The notes below the pieces were generated by a model, which saw only the letters and a program-made list of their open reading frames with translations, was not told where the DNA came from and did not search any database. Made by a program: the position numbers and the translations under genes. Positions 25,429 to 40,792 of a stretch of DNA of 54,254 bases are shown here, piece after piece. How positions within the stretch are numbered: the stretch's first letter is position 1; each line of letters starts with the position of its first letter. Location: NCBI RefSeq assembly GCF_026183695.1, contig NZ_JAPFRD010000002.1, positions 1 through 54,254 on the forward strand, in the 5' to 3' direction. This stretch comes from Alteromonas aquimaris (GTDB lineage: Bacteria > Pseudomonadota > Gammaproteobacteria > Enterobacterales > Alteromonadaceae).

Positions 25429-26610
25429 TTACCTTTCCGGGATTTGACTTACAAACACGTCATGGAAAAATTTCGGCAGGTTGATATTAAAATCACCAGG
25501 GGTTACACCGCTGATAATTTCGTCCTGGATCTGGCTTAAATCCAGTCGCTTAATTTCACTGTAATGGCCTGATTTAATATTGTAAAAGGTCATCACAACC
25601 GGTTTCATCAGGTCTTTTTTACCAAGCTGCGCGACAATACCTAATTTACCGCTCTTCAGTTTAACCAATGAACCGACAGGGTGAACGCCTATACAATGAA
25701 TAAACTTCTTAACTAAATCTTTGTCTAAATTATCTTGTTGATGCAACCGCTTTAATGCCACCGCTGGCGCTACGGCTTCTTGGAATGGACGCTCGGATAT
25801 CATGGCGTCATACGAATCGATAATCGCAGCCATACGGGCAATCTGAGATATTTCGTCACCTTTCAGGCCATTTGGATAACCACTGCCATCATTGCGTTCA
25901 TGATGCTGTTCAATGGTGGTGAGTACGCTTGCAGGGATACCTTCGAATTGCTCCACCAGTGCTTTCCCACGTTTAACGTGCGAGCGTATGACATCCCACT
26001 CTTTTGCTGTCAGTTCCCGCTTGCTGGTTCTTAATTCTTTCGGAATTTCGGCCATTCCAATATCCATTAACATGGCACCCATACAGGCATGGTTAATTTC
26101 TTCTTCACTCATGCCAAGATGGCTGGCAAACATGGCCATTAAAATACTGCAATTAATTGAATGTTCGAGTAAGTACTCATCCGCATCTTTTATCATGGTG
26201 AGACATAAAAGTGCGTTTGGGTTTTGAAACAACGATTTAATAATATTCGTGGATAGATTCGAGACGGAACCTAGATCTTTAGGTGCGCCTGACTGCATTG
26301 CTTTAATTAGCTGACCCTGAATGGTTACGGCCTGAGCATACAACGCATTGGCTTCGATAACAGATTCGCTACTGATAGATTTAGTTTTCGTGGTTTTGGT
26401 TTTTTCCTCTTCTTCTTTGACCGTCAGCGGCGTGTCTATTTTACTCTTGCGTACATCTATCTCAACGACCTCTATGCCTTTTGCTCTTAACTGATCGATG
26501 ATGGTCTGGCTTTTGACCATTCCCCTGGAGCGAATTTCCATCGTACCAGATTGCTTAACTACCTGCGTAACATACATGCCGGGCTTGAGCTCATCGATAT
26601 TTACTTGCAT
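25429..26610 (-). CDS. DUF3391/HD-GYP cyclic di-GMP phosphodiesterase-like protein
   Basis: 393 residues. N-terminal DUF3391 (about 1-55: VNIDELKPGMYVTQVVKQSG, SRGMVKSQTIIDQLRAKGIEVVEID). The HD-GYP domain covers about 130-330. The GYP signature HHERNDGSGYPNGLKG is intact, as are SHVKRG and IIDSYDAM. The HD pair itself reads M-D (AMLMDIGMAEIP) instead of H-D, so one metal ligand is replaced. HD-GYP proteins hydrolyse c-di-GMP. Activity here may be altered or retained by another metal arrangement. It stands alone downstream of leuD on the same strand. Confidence 0.88.
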   Translation of the reverse strand: MQVNIDELKPGMYVTQVVKQSGTMEIRSRGMVKSQTIIDQLRAKGIEVVEIDVRKSKIDTPLTVKEEEEKTKTTKTKSISSESVIEANALYAQAVTIQGQLIKAMQSGAPKDLGSVSNLSTNIIKSLFQNPNALLCLTMIKDADEYLLEHSINCSILMAMFASHLGMSEEEINHACMGAMLMDIGMAEIPKELRTSKRELTAKEWDVIRSHVKRGKALVEQFEGIPASVLTTIEQHHERNDGSGYPNGLKGDEISQIARMAAIIDSYDAMISERPFQEAVAPAVALKRLHQQDNLDKDLVKKFIHCIGVHPVGSLVKLKSGKLGIVAQLGKKDLMKPVVMTFYNIKSGHYSEIKRLDLSQIQDEIISGVTPGDFNINLPKFFHDVFVSQIPER

Positions 26611-26736
26611 AGAGTGTCCTATCTGCGAAACAGCTATTATTATCCCATAGTAGCATTGAAACGAATGCGCAGATCAAGTGTATTTGCGTATTCTCTCAAA
26701 TGTTTGGGTGTACACACGTTCGCCAAACCTGCTTCA

Positions 26737-27345
26737 CTAGCTCCAGGCTGGCATTCGATGCTCAAATGCATGAATCGCAGATTCATGCTCAAGGGTCTGG
26801 TCTATTGCATCTAAGCCCCTAATTAATCTAGTTTTAGCTTGGGCGGGAATAGCAAAAGTAATTGCCAGTCTATCTGCAGTAAGTTGTTGAGCAGGCAAGT
26901 CTATTCGTATTTGTGTATCGGGTTTTTGCGCAACCAGCGTAAAAAGACTGTCCAGCTCGTCCAATGGTAATGACACGGGTAGGATCTGATTATTGATACA
27001 GTTGTTAAAGAAAATATCTGCGAAACTAGCGGCAATGATAACAGTAAAGCCATGATCGGCGAGCGCCCAAGGCGCGTGTTCGCGACTGGAACCACAGCCA
27101 AAGTTTTCGCGGGCTAATAGAATGCCCGCTCCTGCATGTTCTGCTTTATTAAGAACGAAATTCGGATCAGGCTTTGTCACATCACCTTCTAAATAGCGCC
27201 AGTCGTAAAATAAATGCCGACCATACCCGGTACGGGTGACGCCGGTCAGAAATTGTTTGGGTATAAGTTGGTCGGTATCTACGTTCGCTTTGTTTAAGGG
27301 GCACGCCGTACCAATATACGTGTTAAACCCTTTTGAAATTGCCAT
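26737..27345 (-). CDS. leuD: 3-isopropylmalate dehydratase small subunit
   Basis: 202 residues. Forms the isomerase of leucine synthesis with LeuC, converting 2- to 3-isopropylmalate. It shows GTACPLNKANVDTDQLIPKQFL, FLTGVTRTGYG, ENFGCGSSREHAPWAL and the swivel-domain pattern of the aconitase family. It is the last gene of leuABCD, 3 bases after leuC. Confidence 0.95.
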   Translation of the reverse strand: MAISKGFNTYIGTACPLNKANVDTDQLIPKQFLTGVTRTGYGRHLFYDWRYLEGDVTKPDPNFVLNKAEHAGAGILLARENFGCGSSREHAPWALADHGFTVIIAASFADIFFNNCINNQILPVSLPLDELDSLFTLVAQKPDTQIRIDLPAQQLTADRLAITFAIPAQAKTRLIRGLDAIDQTLEHESAIHAFEHRMPAWS

Positions 27346-27348
27346 CTT

Positions 27349-29845
<2,497 letters not shown>

Positions 29846-31414
29846 TTATGCTCCTGCTATGCGCTCTTGCTGGGTCTTATGGTGGTCAATCTGATCCGCT
29901 ACATAGGTGTTATTTAAAACATATATCAAGGCTTTTACACCTGCCTCAACAATATCAGTAGCCAAACCAATGCCGTGAAACCGGCGGGATTTATAAGATA
30001 GAATGACGCTTACCTGAGCAAGGGCGTCCGCACCTTGGCCTTTGGAGTCAAGTTTAAAGTCGACCACTTCCACCTCAATATTACCCAGCATGGTAATAAT
30101 GGCGTTAAATGCAGCATCCACCGGCCCATTACCAATGGCGGCACCTGACTTTTCCTGTTCGCCAATTTTTAGCGTAACGGTGGCGCTGGGAACGACCTCT
30201 CGACCAGAACTGGCTTGTAAATAAAGCAGCTGATAGTAGGCCTGCTCATGTTTTTGTTGGTCAAAAAACAACAATGCTTCCAAATCGTAATCGTAAACCT
30301 GCCCTTTTTTATCAGCCAACTGTAAAAAGGCCTGATAGATAGTGTCTAAATCATAATCAGTACTTTGATAACCTAGCTCGGTTAAGCGATGTTTAATAAC
30401 GTGGCGGCCGGAACGAGACGTTAGATTCAACAGGTTTTTGTTTATGCCGACACTTTCCGGCGTCATGATTTCGTAGGTGTTCTGCGCCTTTAACACACCA
30501 TCCTGATGGATACCGGAGGAGTGACTGAATGCATTCGCGCCAACAATTGCTTTATTAGCCTGCACCGGCATATTGCAAAGTTGACTGACAAGTTTGGAGG
30601 TGCGGGAAATCTCGGTAGAGCGGATATTACATTCAAGGTTCAAGTGCGACTGGCGGGTTTTGAGGATCATGGCGATTTCTTCTAACGCGCAATTGCCGGC
30701 GCGCTCGCCAATGCCATTGATCGTACACTCCACCTGTCGGGCGCCTTTTTCAACGGCTGCCAGCGAATTGGCTACTGCCAACCCCAGATCATTATGGCAA
30801 TGGACGGAAATTACCGCGTTATCAATATTGGGTACACGATTAAACAATGATTCAATAATCCCGGCAAATTCGGTAGGGGTAGTGTACCCAACGGTATCGG
30901 GGATATTAACGGTGCTGGCCCCGGCATTAATCGCGGCTTCCACCATGCGACACAAATAATCAATATGGGTACGTCCTGCATCTTCACAGGAAAACTCCAC
31001 GTCGTCGGTATATCGGCGCGCATGTTTAACTGCTGCCACAGCCATCTCCACCACCTGCTGCTGTGATTTGCGTAATTTTGCATTTACATGAATATCGGAA
31101 GTCGCGATAAAGGTGTGGATGCGAAAACGGGATGCGGACTTAAGGGCGTCACTGCACGCCTCAATGTCAGCGGGGAGGGCTCTGGCTAATCCACACGGTA
31201 TAGCCGTACGCAGTGACTGGGCGATGGTTTTTACTGAGGCGAAATCACCCGGCGATGAAACGGGGAAACCCGCTTCGATAATGTCCACACCTAATCGTTC
31301 CAGTGCCAGTGCTATTTGTAGCTTCTCTTTGGCGCTCAGGCTCGCAGGTAAAGCCTGTTCGCCATCGCGTAAGGTAGTATCAAAAAAGAGTACCCTATCT
31401 GTGTCCGCTGTCAT
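29846..31414 (-). CDS. leuA: 2-isopropylmalate synthase
   Basis: 522 residues from ATG 31414 (GTG 31423 is 3 codons earlier and also has a usable ribosome site). Condenses acetyl-CoA and 2-ketoisovalerate, the first committed step to leucine. It shows [57 protein letters not shown] and [13 protein letters not shown]. The C-terminal LeuA regulatory domain ([26 protein letters not shown]) is present, so leucine feedback inhibition is expected. First gene of the operon, behind an attenuator. Confidence 0.96.
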   Translation of the reverse strand: MTADTDRVLFFDTTLRDGEQALPASLSAKEKLQIALALERLGVDIIEAGFPVSSPGDFASVKTIAQSLRTAIPCGLARALPADIEACSDALKSASRFRIHTFIATSDIHVNAKLRKSQQQVVEMAVAAVKHARRYTDDVEFSCEDAGRTHIDYLCRMVEAAINAGASTVNIPDTVGYTTPTEFAGIIESLFNRVPNIDNAVISVHCHNDLGLAVANSLAAVEKGARQVECTINGIGERAGNCALEEIAMILKTRQSHLNLECNIRSTEISRTSKLVSQLCNMPVQANKAIVGANAFSHSSGIHQDGVLKAQNTYEIMTPESVGINKNLLNLTSRSGRHVIKHRLTELGYQSTDYDLDTIYQAFLQLADKKGQVYDYDLEALLFFDQQKHEQAYYQLLYLQASSGREVVPSATVTLKIGEQEKSGAAIGNGPVDAAFNAIITMLGNIEVEVVDFKLDSKGQGADALAQVSVILSYKSRRFHGIGLATDIVEAGVKALIYVLNNTYVADQIDHHKTQQERIAGA

Positions 31415-31442
31415 TTTCTGCACCCTTTTTCCTGTTAATCAG

Positions 31443-31473
31443 ATATAAAAAAACCCGTGCATTGCACGGGTTT
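31443..31473 (-). terminator. leu operon attenuator terminator
   Basis: On the - strand, CCCGTGC, loop AAT, GCACGGG, then a 7-T run, ending about 30 bases before leuA. Its 5' arm CCCGTGC can instead pair with GCACGGG at the end of the leuL coding sequence (within 31504-31510). This gives the alternative structure expected of leader-peptide attenuation. Confidence 0.9.
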
Positions 31474-31500
31474 TGGTGAATTCTGTTTGCTGGTCGCAAT

Positions 31501-31557
31501 CTACCCGTGCAGTCTTGCTGCCATAATGAGTAGAGTGAGGAGGTTTACTGTGTTCAT
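31501..31557 (-). CDS. leuL: leu operon leader peptide LeuL
   Basis: An 18-residue peptide, MNTVNLLTLLIMAARLHG, with five leucine codons, four of them in the run CTC-CTC-ACT-CTA-CTC. It sits between the leu promoter and the attenuator. When leucyl-tRNA is scarce, the ribosome stalls on these codons and lets the operon be read through. The last codons (CTG CAC GGG) supply the strand that competes for the terminator 5' arm. Confidence 0.9.
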   Translation of the reverse strand: MNTVNLLTLLIMAARLHG

Positions 31558-31587
31558 ATTTTAGTATTATTGACCAGATTCGTTCTC

Positions 31588-31616
31588 AATTTAACCAGCG
31601 AAGCTAAGTAAGTCAA
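31588..31616 (-). promoter_or_regulatory. leu operon promoter
   Basis: On the - strand, -35 TTGACT (31616-31611), a 17-base spacer and -10 TAAATT (31593-31588). The start of transcription would lie about 25 bases before leuL. Confidence 0.6.
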
Positions 31617-31879
31617 TTACTCTTTACAATTTTTATATGCCGCAAAATTATAACTTAGTCCTGATTCTTGCTGGTGGTGGCGAATTGTGGTAGCGAATGC
31701 TATTGCTGATCTTCAGACTTTGTTGCTTCAGCAATTCACAGAGCTAACCTGCTCCATCGCATCCTATAAAAGGGCGAACGCGCCAGAATACCTTGATAAA
31801 CGTAAACCGGATACACTACAACGATTTCATGAATGATAGGCGGAATTTCGTTTATTTAATTAGCAGAGAAGAGTAGGGG
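31617..31879. other. Non-coding region upstream of the leu promoter
   Basis: About 260 bases between the end of the unknown gene at 31880 and the leu promoter. It is AT-rich near 31620-31660. No gene, RNA or clear terminator was found. Confidence 0.35.
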
Positions 31880-32557
31880 TCACTCTTTCTTTTTAGGTAA
31901 CGTGAAATTTTTCCATTCTATTTCCATCGAGAGCAGCATTTCTCGAAGGGAAAGTGGTCGAGGTGATATCTTACCTTTGTGATTCCAACTGTGACCACAG
32001 CAGGCCGCCTGCATCACGGATTTTGTTGGTTTGAGCATCTGGCGCTTGTCGAAATCACTTTTCTCATGGTCGAGAAAGTCACCTTCAAACGTAAACCAAC
32101 CATGTTTGTTTAGGTGCAATGTGTGATTTTCTTTTTGAACTTTGTCAACAGAGTCAAGCTCGATGTGTTCTTCGTTTAATGTGCCAACCCACACGCCAAC
32201 GACTAAGCCATGAGCAGCGTGTTTTGAAAACCACGCCACGCTTTTTTCTTTGTCAGTATGCTTGCCTGGACACGAGGCGGCCTGGCGAGCCTGCCAACTG
32301 CCATTGTGACTGTCGATAGCTAACGGGGTCTGGTTATTCGAAAGGTAATAGGCTATCCGCCGAACATGATGGGGTAATCCCCCTAAACGCCTTTTTAATA
32401 AACTGATTTGGGTTGGACCACGATGGGCCAGATTGGCTAATTCGCGTTCATATAAGGCATTGCAAATTTCGTTAAAGTCGGGATGAAGAGAATGCTGCTC
32501 GCGGCTATGCGAAAAGAAATCTGATTGCGATGTAGACTGGTCGTTAGCTGACGACAT
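31880..32557 (-). CDS. Conserved-looking hypothetical protein beside eno
   Basis: 225 residues from ATG 32557; TTG 32563 is two codons earlier. A soluble protein rich in His and Trp (LPHHVRRIAYYLS, HNGSWQARQA, CCGHSWNHKGK, HLNKHGWFTFEGDF). It has a Ser/Gln-rich start and a Lys-rich end. Four of its Cys/His residues cluster in AACCGHSW. I do not recognise the family. It lies downstream of eno on the same strand, after the eno terminator. Confidence 0.7.
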   Translation of the reverse strand: MSSANDQSTSQSDFFSHSREQHSLHPDFNEICNALYERELANLAHRGPTQISLLKRRLGGLPHHVRRIAYYLSNNQTPLAIDSHNGSWQARQAASCPGKHTDKEKSVAWFSKHAAHGLVVGVWVGTLNEEHIELDSVDKVQKENHTLHLNKHGWFTFEGDFLDHEKSDFDKRQMLKPTKSVMQAACCGHSWNHKGKISPRPLSLREMLLSMEIEWKNFTLPKKKE

Positions 32558-32583
32558 AGGCAAACTGCATTAATAAGCGTAAA

Positions 32584-32617
32584 CAAAAAGATTATGCCGA
32601 TAGCAGAGGCTATCGGC
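32584..32617 (-). terminator. eno terminator
   Basis: On the - strand, GCCGATAGC (32617-32609), loop CTCT, GCTATCGGC (32604-32596), followed a few bases later by a T-rich tract. It lies 10 bases after the eno stop. Confidence 0.75.
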
Positions 32618-32626
32618 AAGTTCTGC

Positions 32627-33931
<1,305 letters not shown>

Positions 33932-33985
33932 TCAACAATTGACGGGGTTTAGTCGACGGGAGTACGACGGTCACCCCAATTCAGA

Positions 33986-36004
<2,019 letters not shown>

Positions 36005-38569
36005 TTATGACTCACTCAATCTTTTCAATGTATAAATCAGATCCAGTGCCTGACGGGGACTGAGTTCGTCCGGACTTATCTCAGCTACGGCCTTATAGAG
36101 TGGCGAGTCAGCTTGTGTTAAGTCAAAATCTAATTGTGCAGATTGGCTAACGGGCGGCGCATCTGCTATCGGCGCAGGCTGGTGTTGACTGCGCTCCAAC
36201 TCGCGTAATTTATCCTTGGCGGCGGCAATTACCGGTTTGGGTACTCCTGCTAACTGTGCTACCTGTAAACCATAACTTTTATTCGCGGCACCGGTTTCGA
36301 CTTTGTGCATAAAGCGGATAACGTCGTCATGCTCGACGGCATCCAGATGCACATTAATAACTTGACTATGGGCATCTGCCAATTGGGTGAGCTCAAAATA
36401 ATGGGTGGCAAAAAGAGTATACGCGTTGAGTGATTGTGCAATATAGCTTGCGCATGCCCACGCCAGAGACAGGCCATCGTAAGTGCTGGTGCCACGACCA
36501 ATTTCATCCATGAGCACTAAAGAGCGCGCAGTGGCATTATGTAAGATGTTGGCGGTTTCGGTCATCTCCACCATAAAGGTCGAGCGACCCGAAGCCAAAT
36601 CATCCGAAGCCCCAATCCGAGTGAAAATACGATCAATAGGGCCTATTTTTGCTTGCTCGGCGGGGACAAAACTGCCGATGTAGGCCATCAAAACAATAAG
36701 TGCAGTTTGCCGCATGTATGTCGACTTCCCCCCCATGTTGGGCCCGGTTATCACCATCATACGTTGCTTTTCATCCAACGATAACGGATTGGCAATGAAG
36801 GGATCAGACATCACATGTTCCACCACTAAATGGCGCCCATTCTCGTATTGCACCACATCTTCGTCGGTAAGGGCGGGGCGGTGTAACTGTAAGGCAGTGG
36901 CCCTCTCTGCAAAGCAGTAAAGTACGTCCAGTTCGGCTAAGGCGGCTGCCGTATTGATGAGTTCACTAAGCTGTGGTAACAACTTATCAAACAGCTGGTC
37001 AAACAGCTGTTTCTCTAAAGTTAGAGCTCGCCCCTGGCTGGTGAGCACTTTGTCTTCATGCTCCTTGAGTTCCGGGGTGATATAGCGTTCGGTGTTTTTA
37101 AGCGTTTGCCGACGAATATAATCGGTGGGCACTTCGTTACTGGCGGCACGACTGGTTTCTATAAAGAAACCATGCACTTTATTGTAGCCCACTTTAAGCG
37201 TAGCGATGCCGGTGCGCTCGCGTTCACGCAGCTCGAGCTGGTTTAAATAATCGGTAGCACCTTGCGATAGTGCGCGCAATTCATCCAGCTCAGCGTTATA
37301 GCCGGGAGCAATCACGCCGCCATCGCGAATCACCACGGGAGGGTTATCAACGATGGCACTGTTTAACAAAGATTGAAACGCTGGATAAGTATTGATTTGC
37401 TTTTTTAGACGTAAAATAAGGGGGGAGGAGAATGACTCGAGTTCTTGTTGCAACAAAGGTAACAAATTGAAGGCATTACGCAGACGTGAAAAATCCCGTG
37501 GGCGTGCTGAACGAAGCGCCAGGCGCGCCATAATTCGTTCAATGTCCCCGATATTTTTCAAACTTTCTGGAATTTCATCTGTCGGCCTATCAACAAACGC
37601 TTGTACGGCATCCTGGCGCGCTAGAAGTTCTTCGCGATGGGTAATGGGGGCATGAATAAAGCGTTGCAGTAAGCGACTACCCATGGCTGTGGAAGTCGTA
37701 TCCATTACCTTGAACAGGGTATTATCCTGATCACCCGACATGCTGTGGGTAAGCTCCAGGTTGCGGCGGGTTGCGGCATCCAGCTGCACCAGACTGTTTT
37801 GTTGTAATGTGTGCAAACTACGGATGTGGGGCAGAGCAGTGCGCTGCGTATCTTTTACATATTGTAGTACACAGCCGGCTGCGCCCAGACCGATAGTAAG
37901 ATCTGCGATACCGAAACCGCTTAATTCTCGGGTTTGAAATTGCTCATTCAATTGGGAGACGGCTGTGTCGGTATCAAACTCCCATTCAGGGCGGCGGCGT
38001 AACCCTTTGCGCTGTGCGATTAAAGGCAAGCTGGAAAAGCCCTCTGGATAAAGCAACTCTGCCGGATTAACTCTTTGCAACTCAGCCAGTAACTCATCGT
38101 TTGTATCACATTCGCATACTAAAAATCGCCCGCTGGTGATGTCCAGCGTAGAGAGCCCATACCGTCCTTGTTGTTGACACACCGCTGCCAAAACATTATC
38201 ACGTCTTTCTTCGAGTAAGGCTTCATCGGTAACCGTGCCGGGCGTAACAATACGCTGGACCTGTCGCTCTACCGGGCCTTTCGACGTGGCTGGGTCGCCC
38301 ACTTGTTCACAGATAGCGACCGACTCGCCTAATTTCACCAGTCTGGCAAGATAACCTTCTACCGCGTGATACGGCACACCCGCCATTGGAATAGGATCGC
38401 CGCCCGATTTCCCGCGCGCGGTTAACGAAATATCGAGTAAGTGCGCAGCGCGCTTCGCATCATCGTAAAAAAGCTCGTAAAAATCGCCCATTCGATAAAA
38501 TAAAAGAATATTAGGGTGTTGCGCCTTTATGGATAAATATTGGCGCATCATCGGCGTATGTGATTCCAA
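36005..38569 (-). CDS. mutS: DNA mismatch repair protein MutS
   Basis: 854 residues. Recognises mismatches and recruits MutL. The mismatch-binding word [19 protein letters not shown] is intact. Also seen are [15 protein letters not shown], the Walker [18 protein letters not shown], and [22 protein letters not shown]. The C-terminal tetramer tail ([16 protein letters not shown]) is present. The start used is TTG 38569 ([12 protein letters not shown]), with GAGG 5 bases before it. The frame continues to [13 protein letters not shown], which aligns with E. coli SAIENFDAHTPMM. The true start may therefore be a rare codon (ATC 38581), as no standard one occurs there. Confidence 0.97.
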   Translation of the reverse strand: MESHTPMMRQYLSIKAQHPNILLFYRMGDFYELFYDDAKRAAHLLDISLTARGKSGGDPIPMAGVPYHAVEGYLARLVKLGESVAICEQVGDPATSKGPVERQVQRIVTPGTVTDEALLEERRDNVLAAVCQQQGRYGLSTLDITSGRFLVCECDTNDELLAELQRVNPAELLYPEGFSSLPLIAQRKGLRRRPEWEFDTDTAVSQLNEQFQTRELSGFGIADLTIGLGAAGCVLQYVKDTQRTALPHIRSLHTLQQNSLVQLDAATRRNLELTHSMSGDQDNTLFKVMDTTSTAMGSRLLQRFIHAPITHREELLARQDAVQAFVDRPTDEIPESLKNIGDIERIMARLALRSARPRDFSRLRNAFNLLPLLQQELESFSSPLILRLKKQINTYPAFQSLLNSAIVDNPPVVIRDGGVIAPGYNAELDELRALSQGATDYLNQLELRERERTGIATLKVGYNKVHGFFIETSRAASNEVPTDYIRRQTLKNTERYITPELKEHEDKVLTSQGRALTLEKQLFDQLFDKLLPQLSELINTAAALAELDVLYCFAERATALQLHRPALTDEDVVQYENGRHLVVEHVMSDPFIANPLSLDEKQRMMVITGPNMGGKSTYMRQTALIVLMAYIGSFVPAEQAKIGPIDRIFTRIGASDDLASGRSTFMVEMTETANILHNATARSLVLMDEIGRGTSTYDGLSLAWACASYIAQSLNAYTLFATHYFELTQLADAHSQVINVHLDAVEHDDVIRFMHKVETGAANKSYGLQVAQLAGVPKPVIAAAKDKLRELERSQHQPAPIADAPPVSQSAQLDFDLTQADSPLYKAVAEISPDELSPRQALDLIYTLKRLSES

Positions 38570-38678
38570 GAATGCCTCGATACTTTATTATTAATGGTCA
38601 AGTGCTAAACGACAGACTCGCACTGAAAAACGAAAAATGTCACAATCAGATTGAATCGACCAGCAATGTATTATTTAT

Positions 38679-39200
38679 ATGAGCGAGCTATTTTCAAGTC
38701 TTTCTGTGCAAGAGTCCAGTTCCGATAAGATTATCTCCATTGGTAAGTTGCTCAAAGCGCGCGCTTGGCACATCAGCTGTGCAGAATCCTGCACCGGCGG
38801 GGGACTGGCTTATTATTTCACTTCTGTTGCCGGCAGCTCAGAGTGGTTCAGGCAAAGTTGGGTAACCTATTCCAATGAGGCAAAACAGCGCTTGCTAGGC
38901 GTAACTAGCCAGACATTAAACCAATTTGGTGCCGTCTCTGAACAGACCGTAAAAGAGATGGCGGCTGGATGTGCGCAGAACGCGCAAGCACATGTTGGCA
39001 TAGCAGTGAGTGGTATCGCTGGGCCCGGCGGAGGGAGTGTTGAAAAGCCGGTGGGAACAGTCTGGTTCGGCTTCTGGATTGCAGGAGAAACTATTCAACT
39101 GCACCGCGTATTCAGTGGTGATCGAAATGCTGTGCGGAATCAGGCAATTGCATTTTGTATTGGATATCTGCACCAATGGCTGGTTGATCATCCGCACTAA
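38679..39200 (+). CDS. pncC: Nicotinamide-nucleotide amidohydrolase (CinA C-terminal type)
   Basis: 173 residues, a stand-alone CinA C-terminal domain. It deamidates NMN to NaMN in pyridine nucleotide salvage. It has CAESCTGGGLAYYFTSVAGSSEWFRQSWVTYS, QTVKEMAAGCAQNA and GIAGPGGGSVEKPVGTVWFG. It is next to recA, a common arrangement. It diverges from mutS over 109 bases. Confidence 0.93.
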   Translation: MSELFSSLSVQESSSDKIISIGKLLKARAWHISCAESCTGGGLAYYFTSVAGSSEWFRQSWVTYSNEAKQRLLGVTSQTLNQFGAVSEQTVKEMAAGCAQNAQAHVGIAVSGIAGPGGGSVEKPVGTVWFGFWIAGETIQLHRVFSGDRNAVRNQAIAFCIGYLHQWLVDHPH

Positions 39201-39237
39201 TCCTTTAAAATTTCTTCTCTTCACACGCAAATAATAC

Positions 39238-39264
39238 TTGAGCTGTATAATTATACAGTATAGT
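39238..39264 (+). promoter_or_regulatory. recA promoter
   Basis: TTGAGC (39238-39243) and TATAGT (39259-39264) bracket the LexA box, the same layout as E. coli recA, although the -35 match is partial and the spacer about 15-16 bases. Confidence 0.65.
39243..39258. promoter_or_regulatory. LexA (SOS) box upstream of recA
   Basis: CTGTATAATTATACAG is a perfect 16-base palindrome of the form CTGT-N8-ACAG. It lies between the promoter boxes, so LexA binding would block RNA polymerase. Confidence 0.93.
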
Positions 39265-39343
39265 ATTGTTGGTAATTTCACTTATACCTAATCTGGTAGC
39301 TATTCACTTTTGCCAGATAGAATACATTCATAAGGATGCTATC

Positions 39344-40381
39344 GTGAACGATAACAAACAGAAAGCACTTAGCGCCGCTGTTGGACAGATTGAGAAGCAG
39401 TTTGGTAAGGGCGCGATCATGCGTCTAGGTGATAATCAGGCAATGGATATTGAGGCCATTTCAACCGGCTCTCTTACTATTGATATCGCATTAGGTATAG
39501 GTGGTTTGCCGTGCGGACGGGTAGTAGAAATTTACGGCCCAGAATCATCGGGTAAAACCACCCTGACATTGCAGGTCATTGCTGAGGCTCAGAAAAAAGG
39601 TAAAACCTGTGCATTCGTTGATGCCGAGCATGCGCTAGATCCTGTTTATGCAGAAAAGCTGGGTGTAAATATTGATGATTTGTTGGTATCACAGCCCGAT
39701 ACGGGTGAACAAGCGTTAGAAATCTGCGATATGTTAGTCCGCTCTGGTGCAGTTGATGTAGTCATTGTTGACTCGGTTGCTGCATTGACACCAAAAGCAG
39801 AAATTGAGGGAGAGATGGGGGACTCGCATGTAGGTCTGCAAGCCCGCTTGATGTCCCAGGCGCTCCGTAAACTAACAGGTAATATTAAACGTTCTAATAC
39901 TTTATGTATTTTTATCAACCAGATCCGTATGAAAATTGGCGTGATGTTTGGTAATCCTGAAACAACGACCGGCGGTAACGCACTTAAATTTTATTCATCG
40001 GTTCGTTTGGACATCCGCCGTATTGGTGCGGTTAAAGAAGGCGATGAAGTGGTAGGTAATGAAACCCGCGTGAAAGTGGTGAAAAACAAAGTTGCCCCTC
40101 CTTTCAAACAGGCTGAGTTTATGATCCGTTACGGTGAAGGCATCAGTAAAGAGGCCGAGCTGATTGATTTAGGTGTGCAGCAGAAGTTAGTAGATAAAGC
40201 TGGGGCATGGTACAGCTATAAGGGTGATCGCATTGGCCAGGGTAAGGCAAATGTTATGAAGTTCTTAAAAGAACATCCTGAAATTGCGGCCGAGATCGAA
40301 ACGAAAATTCGCAGTGAATTGTTATTGGATAAAAAACATAAAGTTGAAGAAGCCATCGGCGAATCTGACGAAGCTTTATAA
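39344..40381 (+). CDS. recA: Recombinase RecA
   Basis: 345 residues from GTG 39344 ([20 protein letters not shown]), chosen because AAGGA lies 7 bases upstream and the family begins here; the frame is open back to 39266. It drives strand exchange and LexA cleavage. Motifs: [13 protein letters not shown] (Walker A), [34 protein letters not shown], and L2 loop [17 protein letters not shown]. The acidic C-terminus ([11 protein letters not shown]) is normal. Confidence 0.98.
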   Translation: MNDNKQKALSAAVGQIEKQFGKGAIMRLGDNQAMDIEAISTGSLTIDIALGIGGLPCGRVVEIYGPESSGKTTLTLQVIAEAQKKGKTCAFVDAEHALDPVYAEKLGVNIDDLLVSQPDTGEQALEICDMLVRSGAVDVVIVDSVAALTPKAEIEGEMGDSHVGLQARLMSQALRKLTGNIKRSNTLCIFINQIRMKIGVMFGNPETTTGGNALKFYSSVRLDIRRIGAVKEGDEVVGNETRVKVVKNKVAPPFKQAEFMIRYGEGISKEAELIDLGVQQKLVDKAGAWYSYKGDRIGQGKANVMKFLKEHPEIAAEIETKIRSELLLDKKHKVEEAIGESDEAL

Positions 40382-40441
40382 GCATCATGGGGCTGCCGGC
40401 CCTATGGTAAGAATCTAAAATCCTCTTCCCAATCACTCATT

Positions 40442-40475
40442 ACGCTTTATCCTTGTCGGATAAAGCGTTTTTTTT
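40442..40475 (+). terminator. recA terminator
   Basis: ACGCTTTATCC (40442-40452), loop TTGTC, GGATAAAGCGT (40458-40468), then a run of T. A textbook rho-independent terminator between recA and the convergent FlhB-like gene. Confidence 0.93.
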
Positions 40476-40480
40476 GGCTC

Positions 40481-40792
40481 TTACACCGTTTCATTCACGG
40501 GGGAAGTAGTATCATCCCAGCCATTGGGTTTCTTACCTTGTAGCACGTAAGAGTAAGCGATAAGTTCTGCAATTACATAATACAGAGTTTCTGGAATTTC
40601 TTGGCCCAGATCGAACGTGGCCAACGCTTCGCTTAAATGTGGGTCTTCGTGGATGAGCACGCCACTTTCTTTGGCAAGTGTAATGATTTCCTCAGCCAGC
40701 TCCCCAAAGCCTTTCGCAATGATTTTCGGCGCCTGTTTATCATCAGTGTTGCCGTATTTTAAGCCAATTGCCCGTTTGTTTTTATTTTTCAT
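40481..40792 (-). CDS. Stand-alone FlhB C-terminal domain protein
   Basis: 103 residues matching the cytoplasmic domain of FlhB/YscU (RAIGLKYGNTDDKQAPKIIAKGFGELAEEI, GVLIHEDPHLSEALATFDLGQEIPETLYYVIAELIAY). It lacks the membrane part and the NPTH self-cleavage site; the sequence begins just after where that would lie. Such FhlB-like proteins occur in many flagellated bacteria, sometimes beside a FliK-like gene. Its start overlaps the end of the fliK-like gene by 4 bases. Confidence 0.85.
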   Translation of the reverse strand: MKNKNKRAIGLKYGNTDDKQAPKIIAKGFGELAEEIITLAKESGVLIHEDPHLSEALATFDLGQEIPETLYYVIAELIAYSYVLQGKKPNGWDDTTSPVNETV

